From Cellulomonas sp. KRMCY2 (GTDB taxonomy: Bacteria; Actinomycetota; Actinomycetes; Actinomycetales; Cellulomonadaceae), in NCBI RefSeq assembly GCF_000526515.1, contig NZ_JAGF01000001.1, forward strand, positions 372,001 to 436,000: a DNA stretch of 64,000 bases. The letters run 5' to 3'. Position 1 is the stretch's first letter. Each line of letters starts with the position of its first letter. This document shows, one piece after another, positions 1 through 7,520 of this stretch. The position numbers were made by a program, and so were the translations under genes. Below the pieces are notes generated by a model. The model was not told the origin of the DNA, searched no databases, and saw nothing but the letters and a program-made list of their open reading frames with translations.

Positions 1-163
1 CCAGTGACATCGGGGCGGTCAGGGGTGTGGCCGGGCCGCGGATGATCGAGTTGCGGATCACCACGTTCGCGGCCTTGACCCGCACGAACCCACGAATGTC
101 CAGACCGTCGATCACCGTACCCGGCGTCGTGATCGTCAGGTCGCCGTCATGGACCGTCAACGC
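1..163 (-). repeat. Left arm of a long inverted repeat with 12948-13110
   Basis: Read on the minus strand, bases 163 to 1 match plus-strand 12948-13110 over 163 positions with one mismatch (at 12969). The match starts abruptly within the linker/beta-helix junction and runs off the window, so its full length is unknown. Both copies are coding (beta-helix domain). Identity extends through synonymous positions, which indicates recent duplication or gene conversion. Confidence 0.9.
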
Positions 164-742
164 CCTCCCGGCAGGCACACCCACCGCCCCCGCGCCCACC
201 GACCCGGTCGCGGGCGGCGCGGGCGGTGCGGGCGGTGCGGGCGGTGCGGGCGCCGGACTCGGCGCGGGCGGCGCGGGGGCGGGCGCCGGACTCGGCGCGG
301 ACGGCGCGGGGACGCTCGGTTCCGGGGCCGACGAGGCAGCCGGCTTCGGCGTCTCCTGGACCGAGGGGGCGGCCGTCGGCGCAGGCTCCGGGACCTGGTT
401 CGTCGGCGGGACGACCGGGTCAGGGGCGGGTGCCCGCTTGACGGGTCCGGGGAGGTGGGGACGCGTCGCACGGTCGAACGTGCGCGACGGGACGTCCCCC
501 AAGGCTCCACGCTCCGACAGCCACGCCGCGACGGCCTCGGATTTCGCCGCCTGGTCATCCCACCCTTGGCCCTGAGCCCGCGCGGTGATCGCGGCCGCGG
601 ACGGCAGGATGCCGACCGCGGCAATCACCCCGAGCGCGCCCAGGGAGCGTGGACCCGCCGCCCGAACGCCTCGCCAGAGGCGGCGGAAGCGGACGATCGA
701 CGCCGGCGCGTCGCGGTGTGCATGTCGGGGGCGAGATGCCAT
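1..742 (-). CDS. Secreted beta-helix surface protein with Pro/Ala linker (3' end cut by window edge)
   Basis: The frame stays open from ATG at 742 to base 1, giving 247 codons; the C-terminus lies outside the window. A basic N-terminus is followed by a hydrophobic signal segment (about residues 31-56, ending in an ARAQG-like site), a region of about 60 residues with no family I recognise, and a long Pro/Ala linker (about residues 105-185) with repeated APPAP units. Then begins a right-handed beta-helix domain (VHDGDLTITTPGTVIDGLDI...). The last 163 bases match the beta-helix part of the gene at 11976-13688 with one mismatch, in inverted orientation. The two proteins therefore share a C-terminal module behind different N-terminal modules. 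A TATGCT hexamer ends 8 bases before the ATG, which suggests an almost leaderless message. The role is inferred: a cell-surface or matrix protein at the edge of an exopolysaccharide locus. No riboswitch is visible upstream. Confidence 0.8.
   Translation of the reverse strand, partial: MASRPRHAHRDAPASIVRFRRLWRGVRAAGPRSLGALGVIAAVGILPSAAAITARAQGQGWDDQAAKSEAVAAWLSERGALGDVPSRTFDRATRPHLPGPVKRAPAPDPVVPPTNQVPEPAPTAAPSVQETPKPAASSAPEPSVPAPSAPSPAPAPAPPAPSPAPAPPAPPAPPAPPATGSVGAGAVGVPAGRALTVHDGDLTITTPGTVIDGLDIRGFVRVKAANVVIRNSIIRGPATPLTAPMSL
214..305. repeat. Short 9-bp tandem repeats coding the Pro/Ala linker
   Basis: The 9-bp unit GGGCGGTGC and close variants recur in tandem (best at about 222-250) inside the linker-coding part of the gene at 1-742. 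They encode Pro-Pro-Ala triplets. Such low-complexity coding repeats can change in copy number, so linker length may vary between strains (inference). Confidence 0.7.
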
Positions 743-889
743 GGGCGCAGAGCATAGCCCAAACGGGTGACGGACGAGACCGGACGAGCCATGCCGAAGT
801 CCCGCAGACCGGGCACGCACCCATGACTCCCGGGGCGGGCCCTACGCTGTCGCTGACGACCTACCGGCGGCAGGGAGGGGCTCCAGGCG

Positions 890-2476
890 GTGCACACGTC
901 CCCCTCCGTGCCCCCGGCCACGCCCGGCGACAGCCCTCGGACGCACCTCGCGCGGAAAGCGACGCTCGTCGGCCTCGTCGGTGCGGTGCTCGTCGCACTG
1001 GGCACGTCGGGCCCCTCGCTGTGGACCGACGAGGCCGCCACGATCTCGGCCTCGACCCGCAGCCTCGGCGACCTCTGGCGGATGGCCGGCACCATCGACG
1101 CGGTGCACACCACGTACTACCTGGTGATGCACGCCTGGACGGCGGCCTTCGGCACGAGCGAGCTCGCGCTCAGGTCGATCAGTGCGATCGCGATCGGCGT
1201 CGCCGCCGCCGGGACGTACGTTCTCGCGACGCGACTGGTCTCGACCCGCCTTGGCCTGTGGGCCGCCGCGGTCTTCCTGCTGCTGCCGCGGGTCACCTGG
1301 ATGGGCATCGAGGCGAGGCCGTTCGCACTGGCAACGGCCGCTGGTGTGTGGGCGACAGTCGTCCTGAGCATCGCGCTCGAGCGGCGCAGGACGCCCTGGT
1401 GGACGGCGTACGCGGCACTCGTCGCCACGGCTGTCCTGCTCAACCTCTACCTGGCCCTGCTGGTCCTTGCCCATGCGGTGACCGTGTGGCTGTCGAGGCC
1501 GCAGCGAACTCGCGTCCTTGTCTCGTGGGCGGTGTCCGCGGGAGCAGGCCTCGCCGTGACAGCACCCATGATCCTGGTCGCGCTGGGGCAGCGGGGACAG
1601 ATCGGGGAGAACTCTCCGGGGTTCGTCGGGCTCGCCCGGAACGTCGTCGTCAACCAGTGGTTCCTCGGCGAGACACCGACGATCTTCTCGCGGACGCTCG
1701 TCATCGCCCAACCCGCGCTGTCCTGGGGCTCGGCGTGGCGGCCCGCCGCGGTTGCGCTGGCCGCGGTGACACTGGCACTGGTGGGTTACGTGGGCTACCG
1801 CGCGTTGCGCCGTCGCCCACGCCCAGCGCCGGCCCTCGAGCTGCTGCGGTGGGCGTGCCCGTGGATCGTGATCCCCACAGTCGTCCTGACGGCCTACGCG
1901 CTCATCTCGAGCACCTACAGCCCCCGCTACCTCGCTTTCGCGTCACCCGCGGTCGCGATCGTCGTGGCCGCTGCACTCCTGTTCCTTCGCCGCACCTGGG
2001 TACGGACGACGACCGCGGTCCTGCTCGTGGTGCTGGCCATGCCCGTCGTGGTGTCGCAGCGGACGGAGAACGCCAAGAGCGGAGCGGACTGGCGCCAGGT
2101 CGCACGCTACATCGACGACCAGGCGGCGCCCGGCGACGGCATCTACTTCGCACCGCGCCACCCGAGCGGAAACGGTGAGGAGCGGCTGACGACACGTGGG
2201 ATCGCCGTGGCCTACCCGGCCCCGTTCCGTGAACTCGTCGACCTGACCATCGAGCGGACGCCCGCCGAGTCCGGTGACCTCACGGGCCGCTCCTGGCCCC
2301 TGTCCTCCGCGGCGCACCGGATCGAGCTCGTGGATCGGGTCTGGGTGGTGCGCCGGCACGACTACCCCGAGTCTGCGCGGCTGGCCGACGACGCGCTTCT
2401 CACGTCGGCGGGCTTCGTGCGAACCGACGACTGGCAGGGACCGCTCGACGAGGTCGTCGCCTTCTCCCGACCCTGA
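890..2476 (+). CDS. GT39/ArnT-like integral membrane glycosyltransferase
   Basis: 528 residues with about ten hydrophobic helices. Just after the first helix comes a LWTDEAAT motif, the acidic first-loop motif of GT-C enzymes (GT39/ArnT/PMT superfamily) that transfer sugars from polyprenyl-phosphate donors on the outer face of the membrane. A further marker is the YSPRYLAF segment before the late helices. A soluble C-terminal tail follows. The GTG start at 890 is supported by a GGGAGGGG ribosome-binding site nine bases upstream. It is transcribed divergently from the beta-helix gene at 742. The position at the edge of an EPS locus suggests that it decorates a surface glycan or protein; acceptor and sugar cannot be told from sequence. 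Confidence 0.75.
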   Translation: MHTSPSVPPATPGDSPRTHLARKATLVGLVGAVLVALGTSGPSLWTDEAATISASTRSLGDLWRMAGTIDAVHTTYYLVMHAWTAAFGTSELALRSISAIAIGVAAAGTYVLATRLVSTRLGLWAAAVFLLLPRVTWMGIEARPFALATAAGVWATVVLSIALERRRTPWWTAYAALVATAVLLNLYLALLVLAHAVTVWLSRPQRTRVLVSWAVSAGAGLAVTAPMILVALGQRGQIGENSPGFVGLARNVVVNQWFLGETPTIFSRTLVIAQPALSWGSAWRPAAVALAAVTLALVGYVGYRALRRRPRPAPALELLRWACPWIVIPTVVLTAYALISSTYSPRYLAFASPAVAIVVAAALLFLRRTWVRTTTAVLLVVLAMPVVVSQRTENAKSGADWRQVARYIDDQAAPGDGIYFAPRHPSGNGEERLTTRGIAVAYPAPFRELVDLTIERTPAESGDLTGRSWPLSSAAHRIELVDRVWVVRRHDYPESARLADDALLTSAGFVRTDDWQGPLDEVVAFSRP

Positions 2477-2617
2477 GGTCGGAGGCATCCCCGACGGAGG
2501 CCGGTGGACCGGCGCGACGGTGAGCCCCCGGGGCTCGGACTCACAACCGCCGGACGCGGCTCAACCCGTCGCGGCGGCCGGTCAACACGTCGCGCTGCGT
2601 GCCCTGCTAGCCTTCGA

Positions 2618-2641
2618 AAGCCGCCCCGGCTGGGGCGGCTT
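2618..2641 (+). terminator. Hairpin terminator candidate
   Basis: A perfect 10-bp stem (AAGCCGCCCC with GGGGCGGCTT) closes a 4-base GGCT loop, about 140 bases after the stop at 2476 and before the methyltransferase. There is no U-tract, as is common in high-GC actinobacteria. Confidence 0.55.
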
Positions 2642-2768
2642 CGATCACTCCCGCCCGAGGCAACGACCGACCAGCGTGACGCTCTCACACGATCGCTCGA
2701 TCGGGAGTTTCGCGACGGCGAAGCAGGCCCGGACGTCGGAGTCGTGCCCGAGGGGGATGGTGGCGAGC

Positions 2769-3389
2769 ATGATGCGCAGGGTCGTCCTAGCCTTCAGCAT
2801 CCGCAACCGCCACCGCAAGGCGGCCAAGATCGCCACGTTCCTCCGCGATCAGGGCGTGCAGACGTCCGTCTTCGTGGGGTGCAGCGCCGGAACCAACCCC
2901 AACGAGGCAATCGTCGAGAGGGCAGTCGCCGACCTGACCGAGGTCGTGGCCGCGCTCGACGTCCATGAGGTGGACGTACCGTGGCCGTTCGTCCTCGGCG
3001 ACGCGCGCGAACTGCCGTTCCCCGACTCCTACGTCGACTTCGTCCTCGCCAACGCCGTCATCGAGCACGTTGGCAAGGAGCCCGACCAGCGCAGGATGGT
3101 CGAGGAGGCGTGCCGGGTCGGGCGCTCGTTCGTCATTACCACGCCCAACCGGTGGTTCCCGGTGGAGTCGCACACGTCCGTGCTGTTCAAGCACTGGTCG
3201 CCCCGGTGGCGCGCCGGTCGACGTGAGTTCACTCGGTTGCTGAGCCTGCGGGAGTTCCGCGCCCTCGTACCTGACGACGCGGTCGTCGCGGGGCGCCCAT
3301 GGAGCCCGACGTTCATGGCGTTCTGGTCGCGGCCCGCTGCGGCGTCCGGGTCTGACCAGGGCCAGAAGTCCGTCGAGCGGCCGAACTGA
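2769..3389 (+). CDS. Class I SAM-dependent methyltransferase (Methyltransf_11-like)
   Basis: About 206 residues. A Rossmann-type start (SVFVGCSAGTNPNE, in the place of the usual VLDVGCGTG motif I) is followed by an acidic/PF segment (GDARELPFPDSYVDFVLANAVIEHV), the hallmark of Methyltransf_11 enzymes, then RSFVITTPNRWFPVESHT. The latter resembles methyltransferases that act on lipid-linked or sugar intermediates in surface-polymer loci. ATG at 2769 is preferred because GAGGGGG at 2750-2756 sits 12 bases upstream; an in-frame ATG at 2757 directly abuts that site and one at 2772 is also possible. The N-terminal part is short compared with many family members. Substrate is unknown; modification of an EPS component is inferred from location. 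Confidence 0.75.
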   Translation: MMRRVVLAFSIRNRHRKAAKIATFLRDQGVQTSVFVGCSAGTNPNEAIVERAVADLTEVVAALDVHEVDVPWPFVLGDARELPFPDSYVDFVLANAVIEHVGKEPDQRRMVEEACRVGRSFVITTPNRWFPVESHTSVLFKHWSPRWRAGRREFTRLLSLREFRALVPDDAVVAGRPWSPTFMAFWSRPAAASGSDQGQKSVERPN

Positions 3390-3497
3390 ATGTCGGTCGG
3401 ATGTTGTGGTTCATGAGGTTGTTGACGGTTGTTGGCGCGAGGGCAGAACCTCCGGCGTAGTGGAGGTGTCTGACGTCTCTGCTGACCGGAGGTCCTC

Positions 3498-3840
3498 GTG
3501 TCTCACGCTGATGCTCGCCTGACGGTCCATGGCCGGTGGTCGCTGGTCCAGCGGCATCGCGCGCAGCCCCCAACAGGTGGCGGTGGCCCTGGCCGAACGA
3601 GCCAGGGCCCGGTGCGGACCTGATGAGCTGGCGCGGGTCACCAGGGTCCCAGCCCGCACGATCTCCGGGCTGCTGCGCCTGACCCAGGTTCCCTATCGGT
3701 GGCAGTGCGACCCGTTGACCGGGGACGTCATCCGCGCCTCGAAGGTCACCGCCCGCCGCTACGAGCACGCCCACCCCGGTGACCTGGTGCACGTGGACGT
3801 CAAGAAGACCGGGCGCATCCCCGAACACCCGCCTGTCACC
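3498..3840 (+). pseudogene. IS481-family transposase remnant
   Basis: From GTG at 3498 (with a GGAGG site upstream) the translation begins VSHADARLTVHGRWSLVQRH, the typical N-terminus of actinobacterial IS481 transposases. The reading frame then shifts. In the frame from 3529 a second block reads CGPDELARVTRVPARTIS... then QCDPLTGDVIRASKVTARRYEHAHPGDLVHVDVKKTGRIPE, the conserved middle of the same family. Most of the helix-turn-helix region between the blocks and the entire C-terminal catalytic DDE part are missing. It is therefore a doubly deleted, frameshifted relic and cannot encode an active enzyme. It sits between the methyltransferase and the flippase and marks past transposition in the EPS locus. 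Confidence 0.85.
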
Positions 3841-3955
3841 AACGTCATGGCCGAGTACCGTCTAGCCGTGGCCCGAAGCCCCACACGAACGGATCATGTC
3901 GACCCCGTCGAGCCTGCCGTATCCTGCGCGAATCACCACACCATGAGGAGCCCGT

Positions 3956-5356
3956 GTGACGTCGAGCGCCGAGGAGCAACGGGCTGACCCCGCCGCCCCC
4001 TCGGCGCACTCCGCCACGCCAGGTCGCGCCGAGGGCACCGTCTCCCGCGGCATGACGATCGTTCTCGCCGGCAACGTCGTGCCGCCGCTGGCAGCGCTCC
4101 TCAGCGGGCCGGTCCTCGCCCAGGCGCTCGGCGTGGGTGGCCGCGGCGAGGTCGCCGCGGCCATGGCACCCCTGGGCCTCGCGATCGCCCTGACGACCTT
4201 CGGCATCCCGGAGGCGGTCACCTATGCCGTCGCCCAACACCCTCGACTCGTGCGCGCGGCCGCACGCAACGGATTCGGGCTCATCGTGCTCGCCGGGCTG
4301 CTCGCCACCGGCGCGCTGCTGGCCGCCCGCCCGCTGCTCAGCGGCGGTGACCTCGGCATCCAGGGGCTCATGGTGGTTTCCGCCTTCGCCGTCCTGCCGA
4401 CCGTGCTCCTCGGCGTGCTGCGCGGGATCGCCTCGGGGATGCAGCGATGGCGCCAGGTCGCACGCGAGAAGGTGCTGGCCTCCGTGCTGCGGCTCCTCGT
4501 GCTGATCCCGCTCTGGCTCACCGACCACCTGACGCCGTTCACGGCCACGGTCGTGCTCGCCGTCATGCCGGCGATGGGGGCACTCGCCTACATCACCCTG
4601 CCGCGCAAGCTCCCACCGCGCGAGCAGGACGAGCAGGGTCTGGTCTCCGGCCGGAGCATCGTGCGCTACGGCTCGCGGCTGTGGATCGGCACCATCGCCA
4701 CGGTGCTCATCGCCCGGGCGGACCAGACCCTGATGACCCCGTTGAGCAATGCCGAACAGCTCGGCCTCTACGTCGTGGCCGTCAACCTCAGTGAGCTCCC
4801 GCTCGTCATCCACCGGGCGGTCCGGGACGTCACCTTCGTGACCGACGCCAACCGCAGTGAAGACACCCGCCTCACCGCAGCTGCGCGCATCTCCACCCTC
4901 GTATCTGCAATCGCCGCGGTGGCCCTGGGAACCTCGATGCTCTGGTGGTTGCCACTGCTCTTCGGCGAGGAGTTCTCGGCGTCGCTGCCGGTCGCGGCGA
5001 TCCTGCTGCTGGCCGTCGTCATCAGCACGCCGGGATCGATCGCAGGGGCCGGGCTGAGCGCACGCGGGAAGCCTGGCTGGCGCTCGGTCGTGCTCGTCAT
5101 CGTGTGCGTCCTGAACATCGCGCTGCTCGTGCTGCTCCTGCCCCGGTGGGGGGCCATGGGCGCAGCCTGGGCGACCCTCATCAGCCTCAGCACGATGACG
5201 CTCCTCAAGCAGCTCTTGATGCGCCGCCACTTCGGGGTCCCGGTCCGCGAGTTCTGGGGCCTGCGCCGGAGCGACCTCGCGATCCTGCGTCGCTACGCGC
5301 GCCGACTACGAGCTGCGCTGGTGCGCCGGGTGCTGCCGCGACGCGTCAGTCGCTGA
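3956..5356 (+). CDS. Wzx-like polysaccharide flippase (MOP/MATE superfamily)
   Basis: 466 residues with 12-14 predicted membrane helices, a short hydrophilic N-terminus and a basic C-terminal tail. The pattern (SRGMTIVLAGNVVPPLAALLSGPVLAQALGVGGRGEVAAAMA near the start, later conserved GRG/AD-type loops, RADQTLMT and a final GAAWATLIS helix) matches the oligosaccharide-flippase branch of the MOP superfamily. These proteins move undecaprenyl-diphosphate-linked repeat units across the membrane. GTG at 3956 has GAGGAG five bases upstream; TATCCT near 3920 is a possible -10. Its 3' end overlaps the convergent glycosyltransferase at 5346 by 11 bases. With the WbaP-like enzyme at 13788 it implies a Wzx-type EPS pathway; no clear Wzy polymerase is seen. 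Confidence 0.85.
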   Translation: MTSSAEEQRADPAAPSAHSATPGRAEGTVSRGMTIVLAGNVVPPLAALLSGPVLAQALGVGGRGEVAAAMAPLGLAIALTTFGIPEAVTYAVAQHPRLVRAAARNGFGLIVLAGLLATGALLAARPLLSGGDLGIQGLMVVSAFAVLPTVLLGVLRGIASGMQRWRQVAREKVLASVLRLLVLIPLWLTDHLTPFTATVVLAVMPAMGALAYITLPRKLPPREQDEQGLVSGRSIVRYGSRLWIGTIATVLIARADQTLMTPLSNAEQLGLYVVAVNLSELPLVIHRAVRDVTFVTDANRSEDTRLTAAARISTLVSAIAAVALGTSMLWWLPLLFGEEFSASLPVAAILLLAVVISTPGSIAGAGLSARGKPGWRSVVLVIVCVLNIALLVLLLPRWGAMGAAWATLISLSTMTLLKQLLMRRHFGVPVREFWGLRRSDLAILRRYARRLRAALVRRVLPRRVSR

Positions 5357-6401
5357 GCCCGAGCGCACGGGACAGACCGCGGACCATGTGGGCCGAGGTG
5401 AGGCGCGCCTCGACCACTGCGCGCGCGCTCTCCCCCATGCCCCTGGCCTCGTCCGGTGCCGCAAGGAGATCCAGGATGCGACCGGCGACCGACCCGGGAT
5501 CGCCGACGGAGGCGAACAACCCCGTCCGGCCGTCGTCGATGTAGTCCTCGGCGCCGGGAGTGCGGGTGAGGACCACCGGCCGCGCCATGGCCATCGACTC
5601 GAGACTCGCCGTCAGGCCGGAGATGTGGAGGTTGGGCCGGGTGGCGATGACGACGGCGCCAGCCCGCTCGTACAGGTCGCGCAGCTCGACGTGCGACATC
5701 GTCGGCACCCTGGTGACGCCCGGTGGAGGTTCGACGTCCGACCGGGTCTGGACGAGGATCTCGACGTCGGGTCGGTTGCGGTGGACGGTCTCGAGTGCCG
5801 CGAACAGCGTCCCCGGATCGCGGTCACGGTCGACGCCGACGCTCATGACCAGCGGCCGCTCGGGATAGGGACGGGGCCGGAAGAAGACGTCGTCGACGCC
5901 GAAGGTGAAGTAGGAGACGTCGGGCCCGCCCGGCCCGAAGGCGTCGCGGAGGGGCTGGACCTGCGCCGCGCTGTTCACGAACACCCCGCGCATGCTGCGT
6001 AGGACGCCCAGCACCGACCGGAGCCTTCGCGGGTCGTCGCCGCGCGCGAGGGCATCGGTGAGCCAGATGGCGCCCGAGTACATCTCCCTGCGGGGCGCCT
6101 GGTACAGCATCCGGCGTGCGAGGTTCTCGTCCCAGGCGACGCCGATGTCGCGGACGCCGACCTCGGCGGGTCGAGCCGTCGACGAGGGGTCGAGCGCTCG
6201 TCGCAGTCGACCTGCCGCGACCGCGGCGCGGGAGGGCTCAGGGAGGCCCCGGACGGTCAACGACGTCGACCTGCCGGCGAGCAGGTCCAGACCGTAGGGC
6301 CACCGGCCGGGGACCTCGCCACGCGCGTGCCGGGCCGCCCACGACTCCACGTCGCGATCGGCCCGGAACACGACCTCGACGTGGGCGTCAGGGCGGCTCA
6401 T
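5346..6401 (-). CDS. GT4-type (GT-B) glycosyltransferase
   Basis: 351 residues from the ATG at 6401, whose ATGA overlaps the stop of the upstream gene (6398), indicating translational coupling; a longer open frame upstream is only the overlap with that gene. The C-terminal half has the donor-binding features of GT4 enzymes: PLVMSVGVDRDRDPGTLFAAL, then HISGLTASLESMAMARPVVLTRTPGAEDYIDDGRTGLF, where the ESMA and EDYI residues sit at the nucleotide-sugar site. It probably adds a sugar to the lipid-linked EPS repeat unit in the cytoplasm. Donor and acceptor are not identifiable. Confidence 0.8.
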   Translation of the reverse strand: MSRPDAHVEVVFRADRDVESWAARHARGEVPGRWPYGLDLLAGRSTSLTVRGLPEPSRAAVAAGRLRRALDPSSTARPAEVGVRDIGVAWDENLARRMLYQAPRREMYSGAIWLTDALARGDDPRRLRSVLGVLRSMRGVFVNSAAQVQPLRDAFGPGGPDVSYFTFGVDDVFFRPRPYPERPLVMSVGVDRDRDPGTLFAALETVHRNRPDVEILVQTRSDVEPPPGVTRVPTMSHVELRDLYERAGAVVIATRPNLHISGLTASLESMAMARPVVLTRTPGAEDYIDDGRTGLFASVGDPGSVAGRILDLLAAPDEARGMGESARAVVEARLTSAHMVRGLSRALGLSD

Positions 6402-7438
6402 CGGCGGCCACCGCGACGTGCGAGGGCGGCGGCAGTCCGGAAGGCGGCAGCGTGCGCCGACCCGCCGGCCGGCCACTCGCGCCCGGACAAGTCAGGAGCG
6501 GCAGCCCGGTCCGGCCCTGCCGAGTGCGCGAGCGCCGAGGTGAGGGTGGCACCCGTGAGCGGCGGCGTGAAGGTCTCGACCCATCCAGGTCCGACCTCCG
6601 CGGCGAGCTCCTCGGCCGTGGACCCGCTCGGCAGGAGCACGGGGCGACCGAGCGACAAGGCGAGGATCGCGGCGCCCGAGTTGTGCAGCCGGCGATAGGG
6701 CAGGACCACCAGGGCGGCGCGGCTGATCTCGTCCGCGAGCTCTGCGTCCCCGACGTACTCGAGCCGCGCGCCGATCCGCGGGTCGGCGAGAACGGCGCGC
6801 TCCACGCGCTCGCGTACGGAGTCGTCCGTCGTCCGACCGACGAGCCGGAGCCTGGAGATGCCGTCAGGGACCTCGGCGAAGGCGTCCAGCAGGTCCTCGA
6901 CCCCCTTGTAGGGACGCACGAGGCCGAAGAAGAGGATCCGGCCGGGCTCGGCCGGCGCCAGGGGCAGGTCTGCGAACCAGTCGCGGTAGTGACCGTGCGG
7001 GATCGTCACGACGGGGCCGTCCGACGGGGCGACCGTCGACGGAGTGAGGCGGATCCACAGCGTCGTGCGACGGTCGCACCAGCGCAGCAGCGCGCGCTCG
7101 AGCCTGCCACCCGGCTCGTGCGGCCCGGTGTTGTGCAGGGTTCGCACCATCGGCGTCTGACGGACGGTCAGTCGGAGCAGCAGCGCCGCCGTGAGCAGCC
7201 GGCGCGCCGCCGTCCGCGCCCGCGTCGTTCCGCGCGGGAGGATCTCGGGCCAGTGGACGTGGAACACGTCGTACGACGCGGTGAGCGCACGTCGCCAGGT
7301 GAAGGTCATGACCTGGACGTCCGCAGGCAGCGAGCGCATGAGCTGGACGAGGTACGGGTTCGTCGTCGAACGAGGTTCCGGGAAGGACTCGAGGACGACG
7401 AGCCGATCGGGGTGCCCGGCCGCCGTCACGATGGGCAC
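6398..7438 (-). CDS. GT-B glycosyltransferase (GumH/GumI-like group)
   Basis: 346 residues. The N-terminal domain has YDVFHVHWPEIL and TLHNTGPHE, motifs of GT4 enzymes that act on lipid-linked sugars. The C-terminal domain has GRILFFGLVRPYKGVEDLLDAF, RLRLVGRT and PYRRLHNSGAAILALSLGRPVLLP, the donor-binding signature. GTG at 7438 is used here; no good ribosome-binding site is visible, and another in-frame GTG lies at 7429. The gene is the middle member of a five-gene minus-strand run (11314 to 5346) that includes a chain-length/BY-kinase protein. It probably adds one residue of the EPS repeat unit. Confidence 0.78.
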   Translation of the reverse strand: MPIVTAAGHPDRLVVLESFPEPRSTTNPYLVQLMRSLPADVQVMTFTWRRALTASYDVFHVHWPEILPRGTTRARTAARRLLTAALLLRLTVRQTPMVRTLHNTGPHEPGGRLERALLRWCDRRTTLWIRLTPSTVAPSDGPVVTIPHGHYRDWFADLPLAPAEPGRILFFGLVRPYKGVEDLLDAFAEVPDGISRLRLVGRTTDDSVRERVERAVLADPRIGARLEYVGDAELADEISRAALVVLPYRRLHNSGAAILALSLGRPVLLPSGSTAEELAAEVGPGWVETFTPPLTGATLTSALAHSAGPDRAAAPDLSGREWPAGGSAHAAAFRTAAALARRGGRR

Positions 7439-7520
7439 ATCGCGGAGTCACCGACGGTGCTGGGCGTCGCCCTCAGTCGGATCAGGAGGCGCGGGTTGCC
7501 CCGGGCCCACGAGGTGTCCG

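Noticed and set aside
2476-2757. Upstream extension of the methyltransferase to 2274
   Set aside because: The extra translation overlaps the GT39-like gene and a hairpin and lacks any conserved block.
3845-5230. Minus-strand open frame opposite the flippase
   Set aside because: The translation is His/Asp/Arg-rich with no domain; the plus-strand flippase is clearly the gene.
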